The translations under genes and the position numbers were made by a program. The notes beneath the pieces are model-generated. The model had not been told where the DNA came from, made no database searches, and saw only the letters and a program-made list of their open reading frames with translations. From positions 1 through 64,000 of the forward strand of contig NZ_MAEL01000046.1 of the NCBI RefSeq assembly GCF_009933335.1: a stretch of 64,000 bases of DNA, read 5' to 3'. Position 1 is the first letter of the stretch; each line of letters starts with the position of its first letter. This document shows positions 9,177 through 17,473 of the stretch, in pieces. The DNA comes from Candidatus Enterococcus willemsii (lineage in GTDB: Bacteria > Bacillota > Bacilli > Lactobacillales > Enterococcaceae).

Positions 9177-10346
9177 CTAAATAGTCATATACTTATTAAA
9201 TAGCAATGTAAAACAACCTAGTACCCCTAATAAAAAACCTGTAACGATGATTTGTTGACTAGCACTGCTATTTCTGCTAACAGTTGATATAAGTTGAGAA
9301 ACATATGGTGCAAGTGTTGCACCTAAATTGTAGGCGACTAATACGACTGTCGTCCCAAACTTAGCAATATTTTCTCCACCCGACGTAAAGGTATGCATAA
9401 AATAAGGCATAATATTACGAAATGCAAAACCTAACATCAAAGAACAAAATAAAGTGAACAGTACCGAGTTGGAAAGACTGGTAAGAAAAACGCTTAGTCC
9501 AGCAAGCATAGCAGCAATTGGTAATAACCATCTGTTCAAATAACTATAAACAACACCGAAAAAATTTCCTGCAATAAATGCTCCCGTTGCAATCGCTGCA
9601 ATCATATTGCTCCCATTAGTCGCATCGCCAATTCCTTGTTCAAGCAACAAAGGGGTGATTTGTAAATTATAATTGATAAACAGTAGCACGATTGCAAATA
9701 AAACGAGACCCAATAAGATAGATTTCATTTTACGTGCTTTGGAAAGATTGGAATCAGTAGAATCAGTCATACTATTTTGGGGTGTATTTTTTTCATTCGG
9801 TATGAACACAAAGACAAAAATCCAACTAACAATCGCAAAAGCATAAATTAAAAATGACATTTCCCAACTAAGCTTGATTAATTGGCCAACCATAATTGTC
9901 ATAAAAATCCCGCCTAAACCCTCACATGCACTTTCTAAGCCTAGAGCTTTTGCTTTTTTGCGATTATCTGATTGGAATAACTGACTAATCATTTCAATCA
10001 ATAAACGGTTAAATAAGCCAATACCTAGTCCCAATAAACATCTTGAAAGAAATAAGACAACAAAACTCCCTTGATACCATGCTGGTAAGGTACCAAATAT
10101 ACCCACCATGACTAACCCTGCAAGCATCGTATATTTTCGACCAATTTGTTTTTCAATGATACTTGTTAAAAAGACACCCATAACCAAAAATAAAGAAGGA
10201 ATTGTCGTCAGAAGACCGATATAAACGGCGCTTACTTCCGGAAAACTTTGTGCAATTGCAGGAATATTAGCAGAAATAGCTGGCGCTGAATTGACAACTA
10301 ACGCGACTGAAAGTAAGGCAAATAACTTTATCGAATAAAATTTCAT
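9177..10346 (-). CDS. MFS transporter
   Basis: A 389-residue membrane protein with about twelve hydrophobic segments and the major-facilitator pattern: an N-terminal half, a polar central loop (about 190-210, KNTPQNSMTDSTDSNLSKARKMKS) and a C-terminal half. The loop after TM2 carries a GxxxxRKYTM motif A variant. Family members of this size (DHA1/YfcJ-like) usually export drugs or small metabolites; the substrate is unknown. It lies in an operon with the CMD, cupin and flavodoxin genes upstream and the aldo/keto reductase downstream. AAAGGAG precedes the ATG. Confidence 0.85.
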   Translation of the reverse strand: MKFYSIKLFALLSVALVVNSAPAISANIPAIAQSFPEVSAVYIGLLTTIPSLFLVMGVFLTSIIEKQIGRKYTMLAGLVMVGIFGTLPAWYQGSFVVLFLSRCLLGLGIGLFNRLLIEMISQLFQSDNRKKAKALGLESACEGLGGIFMTIMVGQLIKLSWEMSFLIYAFAIVSWIFVFVFIPNEKNTPQNSMTDSTDSNLSKARKMKSILLGLVLFAIVLLFINYNLQITPLLLEQGIGDATNGSNMIAAIATGAFIAGNFFGVVYSYLNRWLLPIAAMLAGLSVFLTSLSNSVLFTLFCSLMLGFAFRNIMPYFMHTFTSGGENIAKFGTTVVLVAYNLGATLAPYVSQLISTVSRNSSASQQIIVTGFLLGVLGCFTLLFNKYMTI

Positions 10347-10366
10347 ATAATCTCCTTTATCAATAA

Positions 10367-10406
10367 GAGTACTCTAACAACACTCCTTGTAGTTGCTAGA
10401 GTACTC
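10367..10406. repeat. Intercistronic hairpin before the MFS gene
   Basis: GAGTACTCTA plus CAA pairs with TTG plus TAGAGTACTC, a near-perfect 15-bp stem with one mismatch, in the 66-base gap between the CMD and MFS genes. There is no T-run, so it more likely affects mRNA stability or processing than termination. Confidence 0.55.
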
Positions 10407-10412
10407 ATAACA

Positions 10413-10730
10413 TTATTCTTCTCCAAAAATTTCTTTTGCTAAATTAAAAGCTGTCCACGCTTTTGGCCACCCTGCGTAAAACGCAAGATGGGTAATAAGT
10501 TCGACAATTTCATCTTTCGTTACGCCGTTTTGTTTCGCAATAGTTAAATGTGCTTCTAACTGAGGCACACCTTGTGTTAAAAGACTAGCCACTGTAATCA
10601 AACTACGATCGCGCGGGGATAATTCCTTCTCTCTATCCCACACTTCTCCAAATAACACATCATCATTTAAAGCCGCAAATTGAGGAGCGAATTCTCCTAA
10701 ATTATCTCTTCCAGCTGTTTGTTTTGGCAT
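10413..10730 (-). CDS. Carboxymuconolactone decarboxylase (CMD) family protein
   Basis: A 105-residue all-helical protein of the CMD / AhpD-like fold: RDRSLITVASLLTQGVPQLEAHLTIAKQNGVTKDEIVELITHLAFYAGWPKAWTAFNLAKEI is the diagnostic stretch. It lacks the CxxC pair of AhpD peroxidase reductants, so it is a gamma-carboxymuconolactone-decarboxylase-like protein rather than AhpD. Function in this context is unknown; such proteins commonly co-occur with cupins and flavodoxins in putative quinone or aromatic-stress operons. It follows the cupin gene by 17 bases. Confidence 0.82.
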   Translation of the reverse strand: MPKQTAGRDNLGEFAPQFAALNDDVLFGEVWDREKELSPRDRSLITVASLLTQGVPQLEAHLTIAKQNGVTKDEIVELITHLAFYAGWPKAWTAFNLAKEIFGEE

Positions 10731-10747
10731 TTTCGTTCCCTACTTTC

Positions 10748-11158
10748 TTATTTTAAATTGAAATAAAGTTCATCAGACACTGGTTCCAACCATTCTGGAG
10801 TCCCAGCCGTAATCGCTAAGTGCTCAAACCAACTATCTTTAGCCGCACCGTGCCAATGTTTAATTCCATCATGCGTCACGACAACATCTCCAGCTTGCAA
10901 AAATTGAGCTGCTTTTCCCTCTTCTTGATACCAGCCTTCTCCTCCAGTGACAAGTAAAATTTGAAAGCCATCATGGTGAATGTGCCAATTATTGCGACAA
11001 CCAGGTTCAAATGTGACATTTCCTACACCCACATTAATTGCTGGATCAGCTACTAGCGTTTTTAGATAACTTTGCCCTACAAAGTATTGAGCAAACGCAT
11101 CATTTTTCTCGCCACTTGAAAAAATGACACCATCTTTTATTTCTTCAAATTTTGTCAT
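10748..11158 (-). CDS. Cupin domain protein
   Basis: A 136-residue single-domain cupin. The first metal motif reads HIHHDGFQILLVTGGEGWYQEEG and the second GDVVVTHDGIKHWHGA, supplying the His and Glu ligands of the beta-barrel metal site. It resembles the cupins that pair with CMD proteins. Enzymatic role unknown. AGGAGAGG precedes the ATG, and the stop lies 17 bases from the CMD start. Its own start follows the flavodoxin gene after two bases, so expression is coupled. Confidence 0.83.
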   Translation of the reverse strand: MTKFEEIKDGVIFSSGEKNDAFAQYFVGQSYLKTLVADPAINVGVGNVTFEPGCRNNWHIHHDGFQILLVTGGEGWYQEEGKAAQFLQAGDVVVTHDGIKHWHGAAKDSWFEHLAITAGTPEWLEPVSDELYFNLK

Positions 11159-11160
11159 TG

Positions 11161-11685
11161 CTATCCTCTCCTATTTGATTGATATTGACTTATCCAGTTT
11201 GAAATTGCTTGATCTGCTCTTTCAACTCTGGAACCTCTCACTGGTAAGCCTAATTGAATATTCGAGTTTGGACAGATTTTTTTGAGTTCAACTAAACTAT
11301 TTCCAAATGCACTGCCTTCATGTGTGCAAAACGGGTAAATACATTTATTTGAAAGGTCGATTTGTTTTAAAAAATGACTAACTATTTTCGGCATAGAGCC
11401 ACACCAATTAGGAAATCCTAAAAAAATATGTTCCACAGATTCGAAATCAATTGGAACTGGCTGAAATTCGGGTTCAATACCCTTATTCCTTTCTTCCTCT
11501 ACAATTTTAATCGTTTCATGATAATCATAGGGATAGTCAATTACTGGTACAATCTCAAGCATGGGTGCATCAATCATTTGGCTAATCTTTTCGGCTAATC
11601 TTTCGGTATTGCCTTTAGTTAGCGTTTGAATTTCTCCGTGCACAAAATTTTGATTTGCCCTAGAAAAATAGAGTACAATTGTCAT
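11161..11685 (-). CDS. Flavodoxin-like protein
   Basis: A 174-residue flavodoxin-fold protein. The FMN-phosphate loop near the N-terminus is unusual: YFSRANQNFVHGEIQTLTKGNTERLAEKI, with a longer insert than the classical SxTGNT loop. The FPNWCGSMPKIVSHFL and FCTHEGSAFGNS segments match flavin-binding loops of the flavodoxin_4 type. It is likely a cytoplasmic FMN electron carrier or quinone/nitro reductase partner. It is the first gene of the redox operon, and its ribosome binding site (GAGGTGG) directly abuts the terminator hairpin of the upstream LysR gene. Confidence 0.8.
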   Translation of the reverse strand: MTIVLYFSRANQNFVHGEIQTLTKGNTERLAEKISQMIDAPMLEIVPVIDYPYDYHETIKIVEEERNKGIEPEFQPVPIDFESVEHIFLGFPNWCGSMPKIVSHFLKQIDLSNKCIYPFCTHEGSAFGNSLVELKKICPNSNIQLGLPVRGSRVERADQAISNWISQYQSNRRG

Positions 11686-11696
11686 TTTTCCACCTC

Positions 11697-11745
11697 AAAA
11701 AAAACTGTAATATAAACTCGAACCGCTTACAAGTTTATATTACAG
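11697..11745 (-). terminator. Terminator-like hairpin between lysR and flavodoxin genes
   Basis: CTGTAATATAAACT and its perfect complement (14 bp) flank a 13-nt loop at 11705-11745, followed on the minus strand by T8 (11704-11697). The tail runs directly into the flavodoxin ribosome binding site, so it may act as an attenuator or regulatory element as well as ending lysR. Confidence 0.75.
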
Positions 11746-11784
11746 CTCCATTTAGATTCCGTCTAATACCTTTTAAGCTTACCT

Positions 11785-12666
11785 TCATGCTTCCAAGGCA
11801 TACTTTATATGCTGAATAAATGCGCGTACAGTTGTATTTAAAAGACTTCCCTTCTTCCATACGAGGACACAATTTGTTTCTAACTTAGGTTCAAAAGGAA
11901 GGAACTTTATCTTATTCGTCCGATTCGTAGTTGCTCCTTTAAGTGAAAATGCTGCTCCTACTTTATTTTCAACCAAAGAAATAACATTGAAAATTAAATT
12001 ATACTTTCCCACAATATTTAAATTTTCTTCATTAAACTTCCCCCAAGAAAAGAATAAATCCTGCACTGCTTTCCGACTTGAACAAATCAATGGTACACCC
12101 AAAATATCTTCCGCAAGAACATTTGGTCGGTTCGCTAAATAATGTTCTGTTGATACAAGCAATCCCCACTCTTCTTTCTCGGGTAAAATAAGTTTATTAT
12201 AGTTTCCTTCTGAAATCGGTTCGATTAACAGGGCAATATCTAATAAGCCTTTATCAAGCTTTTCCACAATATCATTGCTAGTCCCACTAAAAATATTAAA
12301 TGTGACTTGCGGATGATTCGTAATCATTTCTTCTAGCATTTTTGACAGAAAATGGGAACTATTTGCTTCGACACATCCAATTGAAATTTGCCCACTTAGC
12401 ATCTTATTTTGATAGTTAGCAAATTCTTGCTCTACTTTTTCATCCAATGCTAAAATTTCTTCGGCTTTTTTCTTTAAATATGTACCTGATTCTGTCAGAT
12501 ACAATTTTTTATTTTTACGAATAAATAAATTTACTTGCAAACTTTCTTCAAATTCTCGGATTTGTCTACTTAAAGTCGGTTGAGTAATATGAAGTCGTTT
12601 AGCGGCTTGCGTAATATTTTGTTCTTCAGCTACAGCAAGAAAATACTTTAATAGGCGAATTTCCAC
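11785..12666 (-). CDS. LysR family transcriptional regulator
   Basis: A 293-residue LysR-type regulator. The N-terminal winged helix (MEIRLLKYFLAVAEEQNITQAAKRLHITQPTLSRQIREFEE) is canonical, and a type 2 periplasmic-binding-like effector domain follows from about residue 90. The start is GTG with AAAGGGATGG upstream. It lies directly upstream of, and in the same direction as, the flavodoxin-cupin-CMD-MFS-reductase operon, which it probably controls; LysR genes are more often divergent from their targets. The inducer is unknown. Confidence 0.9.
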   Translation of the reverse strand: MEIRLLKYFLAVAEEQNITQAAKRLHITQPTLSRQIREFEESLQVNLFIRKNKKLYLTESGTYLKKKAEEILALDEKVEQEFANYQNKMLSGQISIGCVEANSSHFLSKMLEEMITNHPQVTFNIFSGTSNDIVEKLDKGLLDIALLIEPISEGNYNKLILPEKEEWGLLVSTEHYLANRPNVLAEDILGVPLICSSRKAVQDLFFSWGKFNEENLNIVGKYNLIFNVISLVENKVGAAFSLKGATTNRTNKIKFLPFEPKLETNCVLVWKKGSLLNTTVRAFIQHIKYALEA

Positions 12667-12774
12667 ATTTATCCATCCCTTTTCTATTTATTACGACTTG
12701 TCTTAAGAAAGGATACCAAGAAGATGAATTAGACACAAGTGAACATAACTAAAAAGATGACAGATAAACTAAAT

Positions 12775-12810
12775 AAAAAGGCACAACAAAGAAATTCTTT
12801 ATCATGCCTT
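12775..12810 (-). terminator. Terminator of the YdhK-like lipoprotein gene
   Basis: AAGGCA pairs with TGCCTT around a loop that itself contains the self-complementary AAAGAATTTCTTT stretch. The minus strand continues into TTTTTATTT. Confidence 0.65.
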
Positions 12811-12817
12811 AAAAATA

Positions 12818-13378
12818 TTATTCAGCTGTCAACTCATCTTCAGTCATCCACATATGATTGGTCACTGTTTCTCCACCATCCGTTGGCTCGTAATCCACAA
12901 CATACACAGTCCCTTCAATTGCTTGGTCAATAGTGGCTGTTGCTCCTTGCATGCCTGCCATATGATTGGCTTCTAAAACAACGGTATCTCCTTTTGTAAA
13001 AGGTTCTTCAGGGTTTTCTAGTTCTTCTTGCACAACCCATTTGTGATTTTTAACTTCATCGCCACCAGTCGTTGGTGTATAGGTTACTGCATAAATCGTC
13101 GTGTCATAAGCTCCAACAACAGTTGCTTTTGCATTTTCCATTCCTGGCATATGTCCTTCTTTAAGGGTCACTGCTGTTCCTACCGGATATTTCGGATTGC
13201 TTGCTTCTTTCATTCCTTCAGGAACTTCCCCAGAATGATGATGCATGTCCATGCTTGATGATGTTGTTGTCATATTATGCTCAGAGTGATCCGTGCTGTC
13301 GGGTTCATTTGCTGATGCGCATGCACCCAAAAGTGTTAATGAGCTTACTCCTAGAATAAGCATTGTTAATTTTTTCAT
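12818..13378 (-). CDS. YdhK-type (DUF1541) lipoprotein
   Basis: A 186-residue secreted lipoprotein: signal peptide with lipobox LLGAC (Cys at about 19), a His/Met-rich linker (SEHNM...SSSMDMHHHSGEVPEGM), then two repeated DUF1541 domains (about 60-118 and 120-186), each with a GHMPGM / NHMAGM motif and a TYTPTTGGDEV / DYEPTDGGETV strand. The His-Met content and the adjacent copA point to a surface copper-binding or copper-stress protein; this is inference from composition and context. AGGAGG precedes the ATG and a terminator follows, so it is a separate unit from copA. Confidence 0.82.
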   Translation of the reverse strand: MKKLTMLILGVSSLTLLGACASANEPDSTDHSEHNMTTTSSSMDMHHHSGEVPEGMKEASNPKYPVGTAVTLKEGHMPGMENAKATVVGAYDTTIYAVTYTPTTGGDEVKNHKWVVQEELENPEEPFTKGDTVVLEANHMAGMQGATATIDQAIEGTVYVVDYEPTDGGETVTNHMWMTEDELTAE

Positions 13379-13459
13379 CTTCTATTCCTCCTAGTTATTC
13401 ATTTTAATCATAGAAAATCATTCTTTAATCGTTATCACCACCTCACTTAAAAGCAAAAA

Positions 13460-13496
13460 GCCACTCTAAAAGTTTTTCACATACTTTTAAAGTGGC
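13460..13496 (-). terminator. Terminator of copA
   Basis: GCCACT...AAAAGT pairs with ACTTTTAAAGTGGC around a short loop, and the minus strand runs into TTTTTGCTTTT, just after the copA stop codon. Confidence 0.75.
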
Positions 13497-13507
13497 AAAG
13501 GACAAAC

Positions 13508-15988
13508 TTATAATTTAGGTTTAAACCCTTTTAAACGTAATGCATTTAGTAATACGGAAACCGAACTTAAACTCATTGCTGCACCGGCAAACATTGGATT
13601 TAATAGGGGGCCACCAAACAAGTGAAGCACACCCATTGCAATTGGGATACCAATTGTATTATAGGCAAATGCCCAGAATAAGTTTTGCTTGATATTTTTG
13701 ATGGTTTCACGACTCAATTCAATCGCTGTTGGCACATCCATTAAATCGCTACGCATCAATACAATATCCGCAGACTCAATCGCAACATCAGTTCCTGAAC
13801 CAATCGCAATTCCTACATTTGATTGTGCAAGGGCGGGTGCATCGTTAATTCCATCACCGACCATAGCAACATGCAAGCCTTCATTTTGTAATTTTTTCAC
13901 TTCATTGGCTTTATCTTCTGGTAGGACTTCACTGAATACGCGGTCAATGCCTACTTGCTTCGCAATGGCTTCGGCTGTTCGTTTGTTGTCACCAGTAATC
14001 ATTGCCACTTGAATACCCATTCGGTGTAATTTATCAATCGCTGCAATACTATTTTCTTTAATCGTATCAGCAACTGCAACAATCCCGATTAACTTGTCAT
14101 CTGCAGAGATAAACATCGGTGTTTTTCCTTCTGAAGCTAAACGATCAGAGACTTCTTGGGCGTCTAACATTTTGATGTTGTTTTCAAGCATTAATTTGCG
14201 GTTACCTAAACGAATAATTTGTTGATCAATGGTAACTTGAATCCCATGTCCAGGAATGGCTTGGAACGCTTTGACTGTTTTTAATGAAAGGTTGCGTTCT
14301 TTTGCGCCTTCCACAATCGCTTCACCTAGCGGATGTTCTGAACTTGTTTCTGCGGATGCCGCAATCACTAACACCTCTTCTTCTGAATAGCCATTGTAAT
14401 TGACGATATCCGTTACCACAGGTTTCCCTTCAGTAATCGTTCCGGTCTTATCAAACACAATTGTATGAATCTTTTGTGCTTCTTCTAACGCATCCCCACT
14501 TTTAATTAACACGCCATTCTCGGCACCTTTTCCAGTACCGACCATAATGGCGGTTGGGGTCGCTAATCCCAAGGCACATGGACAAGCAATGACTAATACG
14601 GAGATGGTGATGGTCAAAGCAAAGACCCAAGATTCTTGGCCTAAGAAGAACCACGCTAAGCCAGAAAGAACTGCAATTCCCATCACGATTGGAACAAAAA
14701 TACCAGAGACTTTATCCGCTAATTTGGCAATCGGCGCTTTGGATCCTTGTGCATCTTCGACTAACTTAATAATTTGCGAAAGTGTGGTATCTTTTCCGAC
14801 TTTCGTGGCTTTAAAACGGAATGAACCATTTTTATTGATACTTGCACCGACAACATTGTCGCCTACATTCTTTTCGATCGGTATACTTTCACCTGTAATC
14901 ATTGATTCATCCACGGCAGAATTTCCTTCTACAATCACACCATCCACAGGAATTTTATCTCCTGGACGAACAACTAAGATGTCACCAGTTACGACTGCAT
15001 CAATCGATATTTCAACTTCTTGCCCATCACGTACAACGCGGGCTGTTTTTGGCGCTAAGCCCATCAGTTTTTTGATTGCTTCAGAGGTTTTGCCTTTTGA
15101 AACAGCTTCTAAATATTTTCCTAAGGTAATCAATGCTAGAATGACCGCTGCTGATTCAAAATATAAATCGGGGTGACCATGGTGCACTTCCACACGACCA
15201 GTGGCTAATAACACCGTCATGACAACTCCTTGTAAGAGTGCAGCGGTTGTCCCAATCGCAATTAACGAATCCATATTCGGATGACCTTTGAATAATGCCT
15301 TGTAACCAACTGTATAAAATGAACGACCTAAATAAACAACTGGTAGTGTCAAAATAAGTTGAGTGATAGCAAAAGTGACGGTATGATGCACTGGATCAAG
15401 AAAATTTGGTAAAGGTAGTCCGCCAAATGGCAACATTGGTCCCATTGCGATATAAAGTAATGGCACAGTAAATACCGCTGACCAAATGAAACGTGTCCAT
15501 AATTCCTTCATGTGTGCGTAACGTTTTTCTGTGCCATTATCATCTGTATGTGAGGCCGTTTCAGGTATTGCTTTATAGCCCGCATCTTCAACAGCACGTA
15601 CAATATCACCTGTTGATAGCGCATCTTCATCATAAGAGACACTCATTTTTTCTGTGGCTAAGTTGACAGAAGCAGTGGTTACGCCTGCCAATTTATTGAC
15701 ACTTTTTTCAATCGTTTGTGCACAGGAGGCACAGGTCATTCCTTCTATTTCAAATCCTTGTGTAGCAACATTTTTGACTGCTTTGTAGCCAGCATCTTCG
15801 ACAGCTTTTTCAATTTCATCGCTAGATAATGAATCGCCATCATACGCGACACTCATTTTTTCTGTGGCCAAATTAACTGATACATTTTGAATGCCGGTTA
15901 ATTTATTGACGCTTTTTTCAATTGACTGCGCACACGAAGCGCAGGTCATTCCTTCGATAGCATACGTATCTTTTACCAATTCATTCAT
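13508..15988 (-). CDS. copA: Copper-transporting P1B-type ATPase CopA
   Basis: An 826-residue membrane ATPase that exports Cu(I) from the cytoplasm. Two N-terminal heavy-metal-associated domains each carry MTCASC (Cys16/19 and Cys86/89). The transmembrane CPC (in [15 protein letters not shown]), the phosphorylation site DKTGT, the actuator TGES and the hinge GDGINDAP (near 711) are all present. The C-terminal MSLSSVSV helix is typical of Cu(I)-specific pumps. The ATG directly follows AAAGGAG, so the in-frame TTG three codons later (nine bases from that site) may be the true start. A cop-box-like dyad lies about 80 bases upstream. copZ is upstream on the same strand. Confidence 0.95.
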   Translation of the reverse strand: MNELVKDTYAIEGMTCASCAQSIEKSVNKLTGIQNVSVNLATEKMSVAYDGDSLSSDEIEKAVEDAGYKAVKNVATQGFEIEGMTCASCAQTIEKSVNKLAGVTTASVNLATEKMSVSYDEDALSTGDIVRAVEDAGYKAIPETASHTDDNGTEKRYAHMKELWTRFIWSAVFTVPLLYIAMGPMLPFGGLPLPNFLDPVHHTVTFAITQLILTLPVVYLGRSFYTVGYKALFKGHPNMDSLIAIGTTAALLQGVVMTVLLATGRVEVHHGHPDLYFESAAVILALITLGKYLEAVSKGKTSEAIKKLMGLAPKTARVVRDGQEVEISIDAVVTGDILVVRPGDKIPVDGVIVEGNSAVDESMITGESIPIEKNVGDNVVGASINKNGSFRFKATKVGKDTTLSQIIKLVEDAQGSKAPIAKLADKVSGIFVPIVMGIAVLSGLAWFFLGQESWVFALTITISVLVIACPCALGLATPTAIMVGTGKGAENGVLIKSGDALEEAQKIHTIVFDKTGTITEGKPVVTDIVNYNGYSEEEVLVIAASAETSSEHPLGEAIVEGAKERNLSLKTVKAFQAIPGHGIQVTIDQQIIRLGNRKLMLENNIKMLDAQEVSDRLASEGKTPMFISADDKLIGIVAVADTIKENSIAAIDKLHRMGIQVAMITGDNKRTAEAIAKQVGIDRVFSEVLPEDKANEVKKLQNEGLHVAMVGDGINDAPALAQSNVGIAIGSGTDVAIESADIVLMRSDLMDVPTAIELSRETIKNIKQNLFWAFAYNTIGIPIAMGVLHLFGGPLLNPMFAGAAMSLSSVSVLLNALRLKGFKPKL

Positions 15989-16065
15989 CTCCTTTATTTC
16001 TTAGTATATAATTAAATTCCACAACAATTGTGAGATTCTCTTTCTATAATTATTATATATTTTAA

Positions 16066-16081
16066 ATTTACTTTTGTAAAC
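16066..16081 (-). promoter_or_regulatory. cop-box-like operator upstream of copA
   Basis: On the minus strand GTTTACAAAAGTAAAT matches the CopY operator consensus RNYKACANNYGTMRNY at 15 of 16 positions. It suggests copA has its own copper-responsive promoter in addition to any copZ read-through. Confidence 0.6.
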
Positions 16082-16162
16082 GATACAGTTAAAAAAATAT
16101 GATTTTTTAAAGTAATGAAGTGTCTATTAGTAGGTACTTCATTACCTTTGAATTACTTTTGA

Positions 16163-16369
16163 CTATTGGCGTTCTGCAGTATAACCCGCTTCTCCGACAG
16201 CTGCAACAATTGCTTCATTTTTGACATCTTCCTTAGCAGTAACCGATAAAATTTTTGACTCTACATCGGCAGTAGCTGATTGCACACCTGCTAAAGCATT
16301 GACTGCTTTTTCGATTTTTGCTTTGCAATGTCCGCATGACATATCTGATACTAAATAAGTTGTATTCAT
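16163..16369 (-). CDS. copZ: Copper chaperone CopZ
   Basis: A 68-residue single heavy-metal-associated domain with the Cu(I)-binding motif MSCGHC (residues 10-15) and the ferredoxin-like beta-alpha-beta-beta-alpha-beta pattern ending GEAGYTAE. It shuttles Cu(I) in the cytoplasm to the CopA pump and to a CopY repressor in enterococci. GGAGG lies 11 bases before the ATG. Two cop-box sequences sit upstream. The gap of 174 bases to copA carries a further box, so the genes may be independently initiated. Confidence 0.93.
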   Translation of the reverse strand: MNTTYLVSDMSCGHCKAKIEKAVNALAGVQSATADVESKILSVTAKEDVKNEAIVAAVGEAGYTAERQ

Positions 16370-16389
16370 AACTTATGATTCCTCCATTC

Positions 16390-16405
16390 ATTTACGTTTG
16401 TAATT
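16390..16405 (-). promoter_or_regulatory. cop box (CopY operator) upstream of copZ
   Basis: On the minus strand AATTACAAACGTAAAT fits the CopY operator consensus RNYKACANNYGTMRNY at all 16 positions. It lies 20 bases upstream of copZ, near the expected transcription start. Confidence 0.75.
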
Positions 16406-16433
16406 GTTGTTCTAGGATTATCTTACACCTTTT

Positions 16434-16449
16434 GTTTATGTTTGTAAAC
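16434..16449 (-). promoter_or_regulatory. Second cop box upstream of copZ
   Basis: On the minus strand GTTTACAAACATAAAC matches the CopY consensus at 15 of 16 positions. With the box at 16390 it forms the paired arrangement, 44 bases apart, seen in CopY-controlled promoters. Confidence 0.65.
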
Positions 16450-16583
16450 AAAAAAAATACTTAATTTGTTAAAAAACAGACATATCTCATTTTCTTCACT
16501 TATCATTCCTGTTTTTCTAAAGTGAATCTAACATCGTAAGAGATATTTTAGAAAATCGTTATACTTCAAAAATAGTCACTGTA

Positions 16584-16631
16584 GATAATAATATGGATTG
16601 GAAAGCATCCCACTTTTCAATCCATATTATC
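16584..16631. terminator. Hairpin after the histidine-phosphatase lipoprotein gene
   Basis: ATAATATGGATTG pairs with CAATCCATATTAT, extended by an imperfect AAAG/CTTT, beginning 12 bases after the stop codon. The T7 run is on the plus-strand side; on the minus strand the T-rich tail is more distant, so it may be a weak or bidirectional terminator. Confidence 0.55.
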
Positions 16632-16642
16632 ATACTATTTTT

Positions 16643-17440
16643 TTAATCCTTGTTATTTCCATTTTCTAAGAAGTGAGTATCGCCAATCGATTCACCAGTA
16701 TATACCCCTTCTTTATAAACTATTTTAGTGACACTACAATTACCAATATCTTCTCCTTTATAAGATCCCGGAGCAAGAATTTCTAAAATAGTAGGAATTT
16801 CACTACCATGAGAAACAATTAGCACATTTCCTCCTGTTTCAGAGGCCTCTTTAATAACCTGATCCATTGCTTTCTTTGAACGTGTAACAATTTCTTGATA
16901 ACTTTCAGCAGTACCGGTTTCGTCATTTTTAGCTATTTCATTCGCAATCGCTTCATCATCCATCTTCTCCATTAGTTTTGGATATTGCGACCATTCTTCA
17001 TCAAAAGTAAGTCCATACTGTTCAAAAATTGGGGTCCACATATCAGCATTATTCCGACCTTCATAACCACCGTAGCCCCATTCTCTTAGCCCAGATAAAG
17101 TATTTAACTCTATTTTCTGATTGTCCGAAGTTTTGAGAATAATGTTCGCAGTGGAGATTGCACGACCTAAATCACTCGAATAAGCATGATCAAATTGAAT
17201 CTGCTCTTCGCGTAAGCCTTTTCCTAATAACTCAGCAACTTTTTGTCCTTCATCAGTCAACGGTGTATCCGACCAACCTTGAACTTGACCAGTTGTATTG
17301 AACATAGTTTTTCCATGTCGAACCAAATACAAGGTTGTATCCTCTACTTTTTCCTTCGATACTGAGTCTTTTTGATTACTACATCCTGCAACTATAAATA
17401 TAGCCACTCCCCAAACAATTATTTTCAAATACTTTTTCAT
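16643..17440 (-). CDS. Histidine phosphatase family lipoprotein
   Basis: A 265-residue exported lipoprotein: basic N-terminus, hydrophobic core and lipobox IVAGC (Cys at about 20), then a histidine phosphatase domain with LVRHGKTMFN (catalytic His), GWSDTPLTDEGQ, SSDLGRAISTANIIL, the LREWGYGGYEG loop and the second catalytic histidine in IVSHGSEI. It probably removes phosphate from an extracellular phospho-compound at the cell surface; the substrate is unknown. It lies 33 bases after a homologous gene that has lost its reading frame, so the pair is a tandem duplication under one promoter with a cre site. Confidence 0.85.
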   Translation of the reverse strand: MKKYLKIIVWGVAIFIVAGCSNQKDSVSKEKVEDTTLYLVRHGKTMFNTTGQVQGWSDTPLTDEGQKVAELLGKGLREEQIQFDHAYSSDLGRAISTANIILKTSDNQKIELNTLSGLREWGYGGYEGRNNADMWTPIFEQYGLTFDEEWSQYPKLMEKMDDEAIANEIAKNDETGTAESYQEIVTRSKKAMDQVIKEASETGGNVLIVSHGSEIPTILEILAPGSYKGEDIGNCSVTKIVYKEGVYTGESIGDTHFLENGNNKD

Positions 17441-17473
17441 AGTTTCCTCCTATAGGTGTCATCAACGCCAAAT

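Noticed and set aside
14547-15176. 209-codon plus-strand open frame antisense to copA
   Set aside because: It is a shadow of the copA codon pattern, with serine/threonine-rich low-complexity composition and no ribosome binding site.
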